Of a stretch of 60,131 bases of DNA, positions 8,345-17,133 are shown in pieces. The notes under the pieces were generated by a model. It made no database searches. It was not told the DNA's origin and saw only the letters and a list, made by a program, of their open reading frames with translations. How positions within the stretch are numbered: position 1 is the first letter of the stretch; each line of letters starts with the position of its first letter. A program made the translations under genes and the position numbers. This DNA comes from CAXBNB01 sp040151475 (GTDB taxonomy: Bacteria; Bacteroidota; Bacteroidia; Cytophagales; Cyclobacteriaceae). The stretch lies in assembly GCF_040151475.1 (NCBI RefSeq), contig NZ_JBDKWG010000128.1, positions 1 through 60,131 of the forward strand, written 5' to 3'.

Positions 8345-8692
8345 TCACCCATTCTCCTTCAAATCAAAAACCTTGTCCATCAGCATCCACTTTTGACCCG
8401 GAGCTGCCCAGGGCAATGCTTGCTGGTATTTCCACATCAAGTCCTCCCACTCCTGCACTTTAGGATTTTCCTGATCCATTTTAGTTTTTCTTTCAAAAGA
8501 AAAAGTTTCATCCACTTCCAGAATCATAAACATTCGGGTTTCCAGCCTGTATATTTGAGAACTGACCACACCACCATCTACTATGCTTTTTGTTATTTCC
8601 GGCCATATTTTTTCGTGGTATTTTTCGTATTCTTTAATAAGTTTCGGATCATCTTTCAGATCCAATGCCAGACAATATCTTGTTGTTTTCAT
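8345..8692 (-). CDS. L-rhamnose/L-fucose mutarotase (RhaM family)
   Basis: The 115-residue protein matches the RhaM/YiiL mutarotase family in length and motifs: RYCLALDLKDDPKLI at the start, YHEKIWPEI (the conserved HxxIWPE), FMILEVDE, and PWAAPGQKWMLM near the end. The family interconverts alpha and beta anomers of 6-deoxysugars. In this setting, after a GH29 fucosidase and an SDR dehydrogenase in one operon (gaps 14-15 bp), L-fucose is the likely substrate (inference). Cytoplasmic; no signal peptide. Confidence 0.82.
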   Translation of the reverse strand: MKTTRYCLALDLKDDPKLIKEYEKYHEKIWPEITKSIVDGGVVSSQIYRLETRMFMILEVDETFSFERKTKMDQENPKVQEWEDLMWKYQQALPWAAPGQKWMLMDKVFDLKENG

Positions 8693-8706
8693 ATCGCTAT
8701 AGTTGT

Positions 8707-9516
8707 TTATATAGTTTTGCTTTTTCTATCTACACCAGCAAGAGCCCGATCCAAATGTACATAACCACCATCTACAAACAGAAACTGTCCTGTGATGTGA
8801 GATGCCCTGTCTGACATCAGAAAGACCGTCATATCAGCTATTTCCTCACTGGTAGTCATTCTGCCTCCCAAAGGTATTTTTTCAGTGATTGCTTTCAACT
8901 TGGTTTCTGGATCGTCAAATGATTTGAGCCAATTTGCATACAGTGGTGTCATCACTTCCGCAGGAATAACAGCATTCACACGTATGCCATATTGTAATAG
9001 CTCTACCGCCCACTCTCTGGTCAATGCCAGTTGCGCCCCTTTGGATGCTGCATATCCTGACGTACTCCCCTGCCCTGTCAAGGCAGTTTTGGAACTGATA
9101 TTTACAATAGCGCCTTTACTTTTCTTCAAAGCATCAAGGCAAAAATGTGCCAGATTGTAATAGTGGTGAAGGTTTTTCTCTAACGAACCCAGGAATTCAT
9201 CCGGAGTTCCTTTTTCCAGGCCTACTCCATCATTGATTCCAGCATTGTTGATTAGTCCGTCTATTCTGCCATATTTTGCCAGGGTCTGGTCAACCACACT
9301 CTTACAATTCTCCACTGAAGACAATTCCACTTTGATGAAAAATGACTCCTTTCCGGCATCTGCAAATTCTTTCACCAATTGATCTCCAGAAACCTGATCC
9401 CGTCCTGCTATCACCGGAATGGCTCCTTCTGCAACAAGGCATCTTGTAATGCCTTCACCAATCCCCTTTGATCCACCTGTAACGATAATTACCTTATCCT
9501 TTATTTTTAAATCCAT
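8707..9516 (-). CDS. SDR sugar dehydrogenase, probably L-fucose 1-dehydrogenase
   Basis: A classical short-chain dehydrogenase of 269 residues. The NAD(P) motif TGGSKGIG is at about 13-20, INNAG is near 90, the catalytic Ser is in NISSKTA, and Tyr/Lys are in GYAASKGAQ. The C-terminal tail FVDGGYVHLDRAL resembles L-fucose dehydrogenases of the non-phosphorylative pathway. The expected reaction is L-fucose to L-fuconolactone, and such enzymes often also take D-arabinose. It is co-transcribed between GH29 and the mutarotase. The alternative is the later pathway step, 2-keto-3-deoxy-L-fuconate dehydrogenase. Confidence 0.75.
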   Translation of the reverse strand: MDLKIKDKVIIVTGGSKGIGEGITRCLVAEGAIPVIAGRDQVSGDQLVKEFADAGKESFFIKVELSSVENCKSVVDQTLAKYGRIDGLINNAGINDGVGLEKGTPDEFLGSLEKNLHHYYNLAHFCLDALKKSKGAIVNISSKTALTGQGSTSGYAASKGAQLALTREWAVELLQYGIRVNAVIPAEVMTPLYANWLKSFDDPETKLKAITEKIPLGGRMTTSEEIADMTVFLMSDRASHITGQFLFVDGGYVHLDRALAGVDRKSKTI

Positions 9517-9531
9517 AATTGAATAGTTTTA

Positions 9532-11652
9532 TTATTTCGTTATTATTCCTATTTCAGCAATGACTGCTTTGTTACTATCATTCATAACTTTGTCTGCCAC
9601 GATCTTGATGTACCTTCCATTAACTGATTTACCAAAATCTACCTGTTGCTCCAAAGGGTTGTTGACAATATTTGAAAACTCTCCTTTGGACACAAGTGCC
9701 CATTTTCTGTTGTCTTTACTGGTATAAAAACTAAAGTGCGTTATTACACCCGACACCCATCTGCTTTGAGTTGGCGTATAGCTAAACCCTTTCAAAGTCT
9801 CTGGTTTTCCCAAATCCAACACCAACTGTATATTGCCTTTACCACCCTCCAATGTCCAATTTGAGTTTGGATTGTCGTCTATGGCTTTTACAGATTCATC
9901 CGGTGCATTCAATATTTTCCAATCTTTTTTGCTGACATCAAAACTCTTTTCAACCACATCACTCTGACGTTTTGTTACCGGATCATAGGAAAATGTTTTA
10001 ATCGTTGCTGGTTGGTTTACATCAAACACATTGGAATATTTCTTGGATTGTAATGTGGGATTCCCACCATCCATTGTATAGTAAACCTCCACCCCTTCTT
10101 CAGGTGTACCCAATGTCACCATGCCATTTTTGTCCCTGGAAACTACAGGAGCATCTACGATCACCGGAGCATTGTACAGGCTAATATTGGAAATAACAGG
10201 ACATGCCTTTGAATCAATGATGTTCAACCTGACTTTTGTGGCCTCCACATTATCAAACCTTAATATCCTTTTATATCCTATAGTAGTTTGATTATCTATT
10301 GTTTTCCAATTGCCATCTACCTCAGCCTCCAAGGAAAAAGCTTTGATCCTTTGGCCAAGAGGAATGTGCTCCTGAACCAGGAACCTGTTAAATTCGGTTG
10401 GTTCACCCAAATCTATGGTGATGGAAGCCGTAATTTGTCCATCATCAGTTGCCCAATAGGTATCTTTATTTTCATCATTGACATTGCTGGCTGCATACCC
10501 GGATGCATCACCCCTAACATTTGTTGCGCTTACTGTTTTGTTCAATGCAAGGTCTTCTGCAAAATCAAGTTTCAACTGTTTGGTCAACTTTTGAAGTTGT
10601 TTTACATCGTTTTCATGCACCAAGCCACGTCTGTCCAATGGAAAATTGAGCAACAAATTACTATTTTGGCCTATCGACCTGTAGTAAATCTCCAATAGTT
10701 CGTTCAAAGACCTTACTTTGTTGTCCTCTGACGTGTGGTAGTACCAACCTGGCCTTATAGATACATCTGCTTCTGCCGGCACCCAATGGGTACCATTTTC
10801 CTGGCCTGGTGAGTATTGTTTGGAGTACTCCGGCATACCGCCATATACTTCATCCCTAAGCAACGGCGACCATGTGGTGGGGTAGGCATAGCCATGCTCA
10901 TTTCCTACCCAGCGTACGTCCGGCCCACCATCACTGAAAATCACCGCATTTGGCTGTAGTTCCCGAATGATCTTGATGGTATTCTCCCAGTCGTAATAGT
11001 TCCTTTTGTCCACACGTCGTTCCTCTTTGGCTCCACCATAGTATCCGTCTCCACCGTTTGCACCATCGAACCACACTTCAAATATTTCTCCGTAATTAGT
11101 CAGCAACTCTCTAAGTTGATTTCTGAAATAGGTGATATACTCCGGTTTGCCATAGTCAGCATGATTTCTATCCCATGGAGACAAATAAACTCCCATTTTG
11201 AGTCCGTATTCTTTGCATGCTTCAGCAAGGTCTTTCAATACATCTCCTTTACCATCTCTCCATACCGAATTTTTCACTGAGTATTCAGTATATTCAGAAG
11301 GCCACAAACAAAAACCATCATGGTGTTTGGCTGTAATGATCAACCCTTTCATTCCTGCTTCTTTTGCGACTTTTGCCCACTGCCTGGCATCCAAAGCTGT
11401 CGGATTAAATACCTCAGGAGACTTATCTCCATATCCCCATTCCTGATTGGTGAAAGTGTTCATATTGAAATGGAGAAATCCGTAGAATTCCATCTCCTGC
11501 CAAGCTACTTGCTGTACTGTTGGTACGGGATTTACTGGTTCCGGAGGAACAACCGGAGTACTACATGAAACCAATATTGTCAATATGAGTCCAATAAAAT
11601 ATTTTCCTTTTCCTGATAAAATAGTCATATCTGAATTTTTAAACCGAATCAA
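9532..11652 (-). CDS. GH29 alpha-L-fucosidase lipoprotein with discoidin-type domains
   Basis: The catalytic GH29 domain spans about residues 48-360. Signatures are FYGFLHFNMNTFTNQEWGYG, ITAKHHDGFCLWPSEYT, and the nucleophile region EVWFDGANG with Asp196. It is followed by an F5/8 type C (CBM32-like) domain at about 370-490, a chitobiase C-terminal-like segment (YYTMDGGNPTLQSKKYS), and a second F5/8 type C domain to residue 706. The lipobox LVSC (Cys30) predicts an outer-membrane lipoprotein. Either the Met at 11652 or the one at 11628 can start the signal peptide. It heads an operon with the SDR and the mutarotase, which links hydrolysis to fucose catabolism. Confidence 0.92.
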   Translation of the reverse strand: MIRFKNSDMTILSGKGKYFIGLILTILVSCSTPVVPPEPVNPVPTVQQVAWQEMEFYGFLHFNMNTFTNQEWGYGDKSPEVFNPTALDARQWAKVAKEAGMKGLIITAKHHDGFCLWPSEYTEYSVKNSVWRDGKGDVLKDLAEACKEYGLKMGVYLSPWDRNHADYGKPEYITYFRNQLRELLTNYGEIFEVWFDGANGGDGYYGGAKEERRVDKRNYYDWENTIKIIRELQPNAVIFSDGGPDVRWVGNEHGYAYPTTWSPLLRDEVYGGMPEYSKQYSPGQENGTHWVPAEADVSIRPGWYYHTSEDNKVRSLNELLEIYYRSIGQNSNLLLNFPLDRRGLVHENDVKQLQKLTKQLKLDFAEDLALNKTVSATNVRGDASGYAASNVNDENKDTYWATDDGQITASITIDLGEPTEFNRFLVQEHIPLGQRIKAFSLEAEVDGNWKTIDNQTTIGYKRILRFDNVEATKVRLNIIDSKACPVISNISLYNAPVIVDAPVVSRDKNGMVTLGTPEEGVEVYYTMDGGNPTLQSKKYSNVFDVNQPATIKTFSYDPVTKRQSDVVEKSFDVSKKDWKILNAPDESVKAIDDNPNSNWTLEGGKGNIQLVLDLGKPETLKGFSYTPTQSRWVSGVITHFSFYTSKDNRKWALVSKGEFSNIVNNPLEQQVDFGKSVNGRYIKIVADKVMNDSNKAVIAEIGIITK

Positions 11653-11669
11653 AAATTAAAGAAATCATT

Positions 11670-11792
11670 AGACATTATCACGGTTGATTTATTATGGAGA
11701 ATTTTGCTTTTAAAAAAACCGCCAATTCATTGCTAATTTTGGAGAAAAAAATCTTGTAATCTCTCTATGCACAATCAACCGTGATAATGTCT
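11670..11792. mobile_element. MITE-like element with 20-bp perfect inverted repeats
   Basis: AGACATTATCACGGTTGATT at 11670-11689 is repeated as its exact reverse complement at 11773-11792, enclosing 83 bp with no reading frame. Both ends are flanked by ATT (11667-11669 and 11793-11795), which could be a 3-bp target duplication. The right copy ends one base before the stop codon of the GH20 gene. It could instead be a long RNA stem limiting transcription between the GH20 and GH29 genes. Confidence 0.6.
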
Positions 11793-11793
11793 A

Positions 11794-13446
11794 TTAAGGC
11801 TGAATCATGTGCCTGGCATAATTCAATCCCAATTCATCAAATCGCTTGAATTGAGAATCCATACGTTGGGTAAAATCACTCCAATCCCGGTTCGCTTTAG
11901 GGCTCCATACCACTTCTGAAAGAGCAGTCATACGAGGCAAAACCATATACTCTGCATGTTCGGGTGTTTTGATGTATTCTGTCCAGACATTTGCCTGAGC
12001 ACCAAGAATGTATTTTGCTTCTTCGGCAGAAAGCTCTTCAGGTACAGGCTCATAAGAATATACCTTTTCTACACTGGTAAAGCCACCAATTGCCAACAGC
12101 TCGTTTTCTTTGTCTTTGGTTTGATAATGGTCGAAATAGCAGTGAGACCCTGGAGTCATGATCACATCATGGCCTTGCTTTGCAGCCTCAATACCTCCTT
12201 TAATTCCTCTCCAGGACATCACTGTGGCATTTGGAGCCAGACCACCTTCCAGAATCTCATCCCATCCAATGATAGCACGCCCTTTGCTGTTGATGAATTT
12301 TTCCATACGAGTGATAAAATAACTTTGCAACTCGTGCTCATCTTTCAATCCTTCCTTTTTGATCAAATCCTGGCAGAAGGCACTTTCTTCCCATGCTTTC
12401 TTTGGGCATTCATCACCTCCGATATGTACATATTTACTTGGAAAAAGATCGAAAACTTCAGTGAGTACATTCTCCAAAAATTCGAATGTCTCTTCTTTTG
12501 GACAATACACATCATTGAAAACACCCCATCGGGTAGCTACCTCAAATGGGCCATCAGTGCATCCCAATTCCGGATAAGCAGCTAAAGCTCCAAGAGAATG
12601 CCCGGGCATCTCAATTTCAGGAATTACAGTCACAAATCTTTCTTTGGCATAGGCTACAATCTCCTTTACTTCGTCCTGAGTATAAAATCCTCCATAACGT
12701 TTCCCATCGAAAGTCATGTCTTCAAGTTTAGCCCCTCCATGTCCAATCAGCGTTTCTTTTCTCCATGCCCCAATTTCTGTCAGTTTAGGATATTGTTTGA
12801 TCTCAATTCTCCATCCCTGATCTTCTGTCAAGTGCCAGTGCATGGTATTCATTTTGTGCATGGCGATCAGGTCAATGTATTCTTTTACAAAATCAACAGG
12901 AAAGAAATGTCTAGCTACATCAAGGTGCATTCCTCGGTATTTGAAACGTGGATTGTCTTCAATTTCAACAGCTGCTATTTTCCATGGCTGATCCAGTTTG
13001 CTTTTACTTTCAATCTCCGCAGGCATCAACTGACGAAGTGTCTGAACTCCGTAAAACAGCCCTGCTGGTTTTTTTGCTTTGATGATCACCTGATCTTTGT
13101 TCACGGAAAGTTTATATCCTTCTTCTCCTATGATCGAATTGTCAAGAGATAAAAATATATCTCCATCTTCTGGTTCGTTTCCGTTTTTAACTTCCAGGTT
13201 AAAACCAGTTGATTGTGTGATCAAATTTTGAAATGCATTTGCTGCATAGGTCATTCCCTCTCCAGAACCATCAAGAATGATATTAGATGAAGCAGTCAAT
13301 TTAAACTGACCATCTACTTTGGTCAACTTTTCAGGCATTGGGATAATACTGTACTCGTTTGGAGTGGAAACTTCGGCACACCGACTACAGATTAGAAATG
13401 TCGATAGCACTACGATGGAAAACAGGAATTGGCTTAATACTTTCAT
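11794..13446 (-). CDS. GH20 beta-N-acetylhexosaminidase, lipoprotein
   Basis: At 550 residues this is a compact GH20 enzyme. The N-terminal GH20b domain (about 30-165) ends with LFYGVQTLRQLMP. The catalytic barrel begins FKYRGMHLDVARHFF. The substrate-binding segment HWHLTEDQGWRIEI (203-216) and the catalytic Asp345-Glu346 pair in HIGGDECPK are intact. A signal peptide with Cys20 or Cys23 as lipid anchor is predicted. Family knowledge: it releases terminal GlcNAc or GalNAc by substrate-assisted catalysis. It probably acts with the fucosidases on a glycan carrying both fucose and hexosamine. A second, longer GH20 lies at 29025-31379. Confidence 0.93.
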   Translation of the reverse strand: MKVLSQFLFSIVVLSTFLICSRCAEVSTPNEYSIIPMPEKLTKVDGQFKLTASSNIILDGSGEGMTYAANAFQNLITQSTGFNLEVKNGNEPEDGDIFLSLDNSIIGEEGYKLSVNKDQVIIKAKKPAGLFYGVQTLRQLMPAEIESKSKLDQPWKIAAVEIEDNPRFKYRGMHLDVARHFFPVDFVKEYIDLIAMHKMNTMHWHLTEDQGWRIEIKQYPKLTEIGAWRKETLIGHGGAKLEDMTFDGKRYGGFYTQDEVKEIVAYAKERFVTVIPEIEMPGHSLGALAAYPELGCTDGPFEVATRWGVFNDVYCPKEETFEFLENVLTEVFDLFPSKYVHIGGDECPKKAWEESAFCQDLIKKEGLKDEHELQSYFITRMEKFINSKGRAIIGWDEILEGGLAPNATVMSWRGIKGGIEAAKQGHDVIMTPGSHCYFDHYQTKDKENELLAIGGFTSVEKVYSYEPVPEELSAEEAKYILGAQANVWTEYIKTPEHAEYMVLPRMTALSEVVWSPKANRDWSDFTQRMDSQFKRFDELGLNYARHMIQP

Positions 13447-13537
13447 ATTTTTTACTTTAAAGAATTTTAAATGTTTAGTAGTTATTTATTGCGCCGCTAT
13501 ATTAAATATTAAGTGGTAAGATTCCAATGATTTAGAG

Positions 13538-15928
13538 TTACTCAATGATTTTCAAACTTCCATCAAATTGAATGGACTTCCCTTTTGAGAAATTACCTTC
13601 CACCATATTGACTCCATATTTTATCATGGCTTTTGTGTCGTAAGCTGAAGTAACTAACAGGTTTATAAGCTTGCCATTTTCCCATTCAATATCCACGGTA
13701 AAACCGCCACGTGCTTTAAGGCCTGTAATTTTCCCCGAAAGCCATGCGTCAGGTAAAGCAGGCAATATGTGAATAGTACCTGTGTGGGACTGTACAAGCA
13801 TTTCTGCCATTCCTGCTGTTGCTCCCATGTTTCCATCCAACTGAAATGGCGGATGGGTAGAAAAAAGATTGGTATATACCCCTCCGCCATCCATCATATT
13901 TACTCCGTCATCAGAAGTCAGTTGCATCGCCCTTTTCAATAATTTGTAGGCATGATTTCCATCCAACAATCGTGACCAAAAATTGATTTTCCATGCAATA
14001 GACCAGCCCGTACCATCATCTCCTCTTCCTTTTAGTGAAACTTTAGCAGCTTCTGCCAACTCCGGTGTATCAGCAACCGATATTTGGTTGCCTGGATGCA
14101 AAGCATACAAATGTGACACATGACGGTGTTTGTTGTCAGGATCATCCCTGTCTTCTTTCCATTCCTGCAATTGCCCCCACTTACCAATTCTCAAAGGAAG
14201 TAGGTTGTCTCTTGCTCCTATCAATTGCTGTTTGAAAGCATCGTCTGTATCCAATACTTCACAAGCTTTGATACAATTGTTAAAAATATCCCAGGCTATT
14301 TCAATGTCCATGTAAGCCCCGGTAGATATTCCTCCCTGCTCCGGTGAATAGGATGGAGAAGAGACCAAATGTCCTTCCTGATCTTTGGTCAGATAGTCCA
14401 GCCAAAACAGGGCTGCTTCCTTCATGATCGGATAACCTTTGTTTTGAAGAAAATCCTTGTCTCCTGTAAAATCATAATGCTCCCAAATGTGTCGTCCATA
14501 CCATGCTGCTCCACCGGGGAAAAATCCCCATGGAAAACTCCACCCTGGTGCGGTAAAACCAAAAGTGTTGTTCATGGTGTTGACCACCCATCCTCTGGTA
14601 TTGAAAAATTCCTGTGCCGTCTTGCGCCCAGGATCTCTTAATTTATCTATGTATTCGATTAGAGGAAGATGGCATTCAGACAGATTAGTTACTTCCACTG
14701 GCCAATAAATCATCTGTATGTTGATATTGGCATGGTAATCAGATGCCCATGGCGGATTGGTTTTGTTGTTCCATTTGCCCTGCAGATTGGCTGGCAAGGT
14801 ACCCGGCCTGGAACTGCTGATCATCAGGTAACGCCCATACTGAAAATATAGGGCTTCCAATGAAGGGTCAGGCTTTCCAGAAGCATAAGCCTTCAACCTT
14901 TCATCAGTAGGAATTGCATCGTTTTTAGCATTGCCAAGTTGGAAATTCACTCTGGAATAGAGCGAACTGTAATCCCTTTTGTGTTCGTTAAGCAAATCGC
15001 TATAACTTGCTGATTTGACTGATGCTATGCTTTTCTTATTCAATGCTTCATAATCCCTACCAGTATAGGAAGGATATTCGTTTTGGTAGTCAGTAGCAGC
15101 AGTAAGGTACAAAGTCAGTTTCTTGGAAGCTTTAACAAACAGTTTACCATCAGAAAAATTAATCTCTCCTCCAACTGATTCCACCAACATACGGCTTTCA
15201 AAACCCATTCCATTGTTTGCCAGATTCCCCGACACAATGAGTTGGTTGTCTTTGAACACCACATCCAGATTCTTATGGAGAGAGGTCTGCCTTACTTCAT
15301 AATCACTGCCGTCAGGATTATTGTTTTCAAAACGCAAAACAATTGTACGCTTAGGATAACTCGCAAAATATTCGCAATGATAGGTCACACTGCCTACTTC
15401 ATAATCCACAGATCCTATGGCATCCGAAATATTGAGTTGCCTCCGGTAGTTTTTCTTTTCTCCTTGGTGATCGGTTTTCACATAGACATCCCCAAAAGCC
15501 TGATAAGCTCCAAAACCCACCCAGCCTTCTTTAGTGCTAGCCTTAATTACTCCGGAGAGCTCCTTATTGGCGAGCTGATGTGCTTCATCAAACTTGCCCT
15601 CATTCAACAACCTTCTTACTTCCGGTAAATACTTATATGCTCCTTCCCTGTTTCCTCCATTGTATCCATCCCATTCTCCTTTGCCGCCTGACCAAAGTGT
15701 CTCCTCATTAAACTGGATGCGTTCTTCATCTACTCCTCCGAAAAACATGGCACCCATATACCCATTGCCAATTGGCAGGGCTTCTGTCATCCATGAAGTA
15801 GCTGGCTGGTTGTACCAGATTTTGTCAATATTTTTTGATTCTTCTAAGGCTTTCTTTTCCTGTTTTTTTCCACAAGAAAAAAGGACAACAGCCAAACAAA
15901 ACAACAAAAAGGGTCTGTTTAATATCAT
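13538..15928 (-). CDS. GH95 alpha-L-fucosidase-like enzyme, lipoprotein
   Basis: The 796-residue protein has all landmark motifs of GH95: LPIGNGYMGAMFFGG (51-65), HANINIQMIYWP with the two Asn (401, 403), SPSYSPEQGG with the acid Glu530, and FQLDGNMGATAGM with Asp698. A signal peptide with lipobox FSC (Cys19) is present. Family knowledge: GH95 enzymes are inverting and act mainly on alpha-1,2-linked L-fucose, with some L-galactosidases. It complements the retaining GH29 enzyme of the same locus. A 344-bp gap with a structured repeat separates it from the upstream lactonase gene, so it may have its own promoter. Confidence 0.92.
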   Translation of the reverse strand: MILNRPFLLFCLAVVLFSCGKKQEKKALEESKNIDKIWYNQPATSWMTEALPIGNGYMGAMFFGGVDEERIQFNEETLWSGGKGEWDGYNGGNREGAYKYLPEVRRLLNEGKFDEAHQLANKELSGVIKASTKEGWVGFGAYQAFGDVYVKTDHQGEKKNYRRQLNISDAIGSVDYEVGSVTYHCEYFASYPKRTIVLRFENNNPDGSDYEVRQTSLHKNLDVVFKDNQLIVSGNLANNGMGFESRMLVESVGGEINFSDGKLFVKASKKLTLYLTAATDYQNEYPSYTGRDYEALNKKSIASVKSASYSDLLNEHKRDYSSLYSRVNFQLGNAKNDAIPTDERLKAYASGKPDPSLEALYFQYGRYLMISSSRPGTLPANLQGKWNNKTNPPWASDYHANINIQMIYWPVEVTNLSECHLPLIEYIDKLRDPGRKTAQEFFNTRGWVVNTMNNTFGFTAPGWSFPWGFFPGGAAWYGRHIWEHYDFTGDKDFLQNKGYPIMKEAALFWLDYLTKDQEGHLVSSPSYSPEQGGISTGAYMDIEIAWDIFNNCIKACEVLDTDDAFKQQLIGARDNLLPLRIGKWGQLQEWKEDRDDPDNKHRHVSHLYALHPGNQISVADTPELAEAAKVSLKGRGDDGTGWSIAWKINFWSRLLDGNHAYKLLKRAMQLTSDDGVNMMDGGGVYTNLFSTHPPFQLDGNMGATAGMAEMLVQSHTGTIHILPALPDAWLSGKITGLKARGGFTVDIEWENGKLINLLVTSAYDTKAMIKYGVNMVEGNFSKGKSIQFDGSLKIIE

Positions 15929-15986
15929 AGTTTTAAATTGTTTAGTCTTAAAATATCAACTGGTACAACAATTAACTTACCTATCG

Positions 15987-16155
15987 TCCCTCCAAGGACA
16001 GGGCAAACGCATTTAAAACTATCCCCAGACTCCTGACTGCCTTCAGGCAAGTTGTTCTGGGGTCTGCTAGAGTTGACTGTAACTCTAGCAGATACCGCAA
16101 CAAGTGCGGTAAGGAGGTTTTGCTTTTAAATGCTTTTTCCCTGCCTCCAAGGAGG
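15987..16155. repeat. Structured intergenic repeat, family A, copy 1
   Basis: An imperfect palindromic element. The ends pair (CCCTCC..., GGGCAAACGCATTTAAAA at the left; CTTTTAAATGC... and ...GGAGGG at the right). Inside are three hairpins: CCCCAGA...TCTGGGG (16023-16062), the 11-bp stem CTGCTAGAGTT/AACTCTAGCAG (about 16063-16091), and ACCGCA/TGCGGT (about 16094-16110). A related copy lies at 43777-43911. It fills most of the 344-bp gap between the GH95 and lactonase genes and holds no reading frame of note. Confidence 0.8.
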
Positions 16156-16272
16156 GAAATTTCAATCTACAAGAAAATAAACTTGTCACACCTAAGGATC
16201 TTAGGGTTAAGAACAAGTCAATTTGGAATAAAAATCTTATCAGCTTATATTTTGATTGTTTAAAATCAAAGC

Positions 16273-17097
16273 TTACAGATTGTAAAAATCAACGGCATTT
16301 TGCCCCATGACTTTTACCCTTTCTTCTACTGTGAATTGACCTATGTAATGTTCCACAATATTCAATCCCTTTTGGTATTCGGCAGCTACCAAACAGACCG
16401 GCCAATCCGAACCGAACATAACTCTGTCAGTACTAAAAGCTTCAAAAACGACATCCAGATAAGGTGTAAAATCTTCTTCTTTCCAGTTGTTCCAATCAGC
16501 TTCCGTAACCATCCCTGATACCTTGCACAACACATTGGTATGTTTGGCCAGTTCTTTGATTTCCTCTTCCCAACCCTTGATTTTCTTGTCTTTGATATAA
16601 GGCTTGGCGATATGATCCAACACAAATGGCTGATCAGGAAACTTCTGAGCCAGCTCAATTGAGGCTTTCAATTGTGTAGGGTACACAAGAATATCATAGA
16701 CCTGTCCAAATTGGCTCAATTTGCTAATACCGTGTTGAAAATCCTTTCGCAGCATAAAATCGTCCGGTTCTTCCTGCACGATATGCCTGATCCCCTTTAG
16801 CCATTTGTTGGTAGAGAAATGCGCCAGTCGGTCTTCCACATTGTCTGCCAATAAATCAACCCATCCCACAACTCCTTTGATAAAATCATTTTTTTCAGCA
16901 AAGCCAAGCAAAAAATCAGTTTCGGATTCTGACTGATCGGCTTGTACAGAAACACAACCGTCAATATTAGCCGATGATAAAACGGGAACTAAATCCTCCG
17001 GCAGAAAACTCCTTCGGATTACTTTCATGTCTTCATTTATCCAGGCATATTTCACCGGATCATATTTCCAAAAGTGTTGGTGGCTATCAATTCTCAT
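16273..17097 (-). CDS. L-fuconolactonase-type amidohydrolase
   Basis: An amidohydrolase_2 family protein of 274 residues. Metal ligands are in the N-terminal DSHQHFWKY (HxH), FVLDHIAKP carries a further His, and the late Asp is in MFGSDWPVC. These match L-fucono-1,5-lactonase and L-rhamnono-lactonase enzymes. The expected job is hydrolysis of the lactone made by the SDR at 8707-9516. It is the last gene of a long operon that begins at the GH31 gene (26167), 36 bp after the PI-PLC-like gene. Cytoplasmic; no signal peptide. Confidence 0.82.
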   Translation of the reverse strand: MRIDSHQHFWKYDPVKYAWINEDMKVIRRSFLPEDLVPVLSSANIDGCVSVQADQSESETDFLLGFAEKNDFIKGVVGWVDLLADNVEDRLAHFSTNKWLKGIRHIVQEEPDDFMLRKDFQHGISKLSQFGQVYDILVYPTQLKASIELAQKFPDQPFVLDHIAKPYIKDKKIKGWEEEIKELAKHTNVLCKVSGMVTEADWNNWKEEDFTPYLDVVFEAFSTDRVMFGSDWPVCLVAAEYQKGLNIVEHYIGQFTVEERVKVMGQNAVDFYNL

Positions 17098-17133
17098 ATT
17101 TGTATGTTTAGTGTTAATTAGTTTTCAATTTTA

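Noticed and set aside
11956..12585. 209-codon plus-strand frame
   Set aside because: It is antisense to the GH20 gene, whose catalytic motifs are clear; it has Cys/Phe/His-rich composition typical of a shadow frame.
12598..13152. 184-codon plus-strand frame
   Set aside because: Antisense to the same GH20 gene; no family features.
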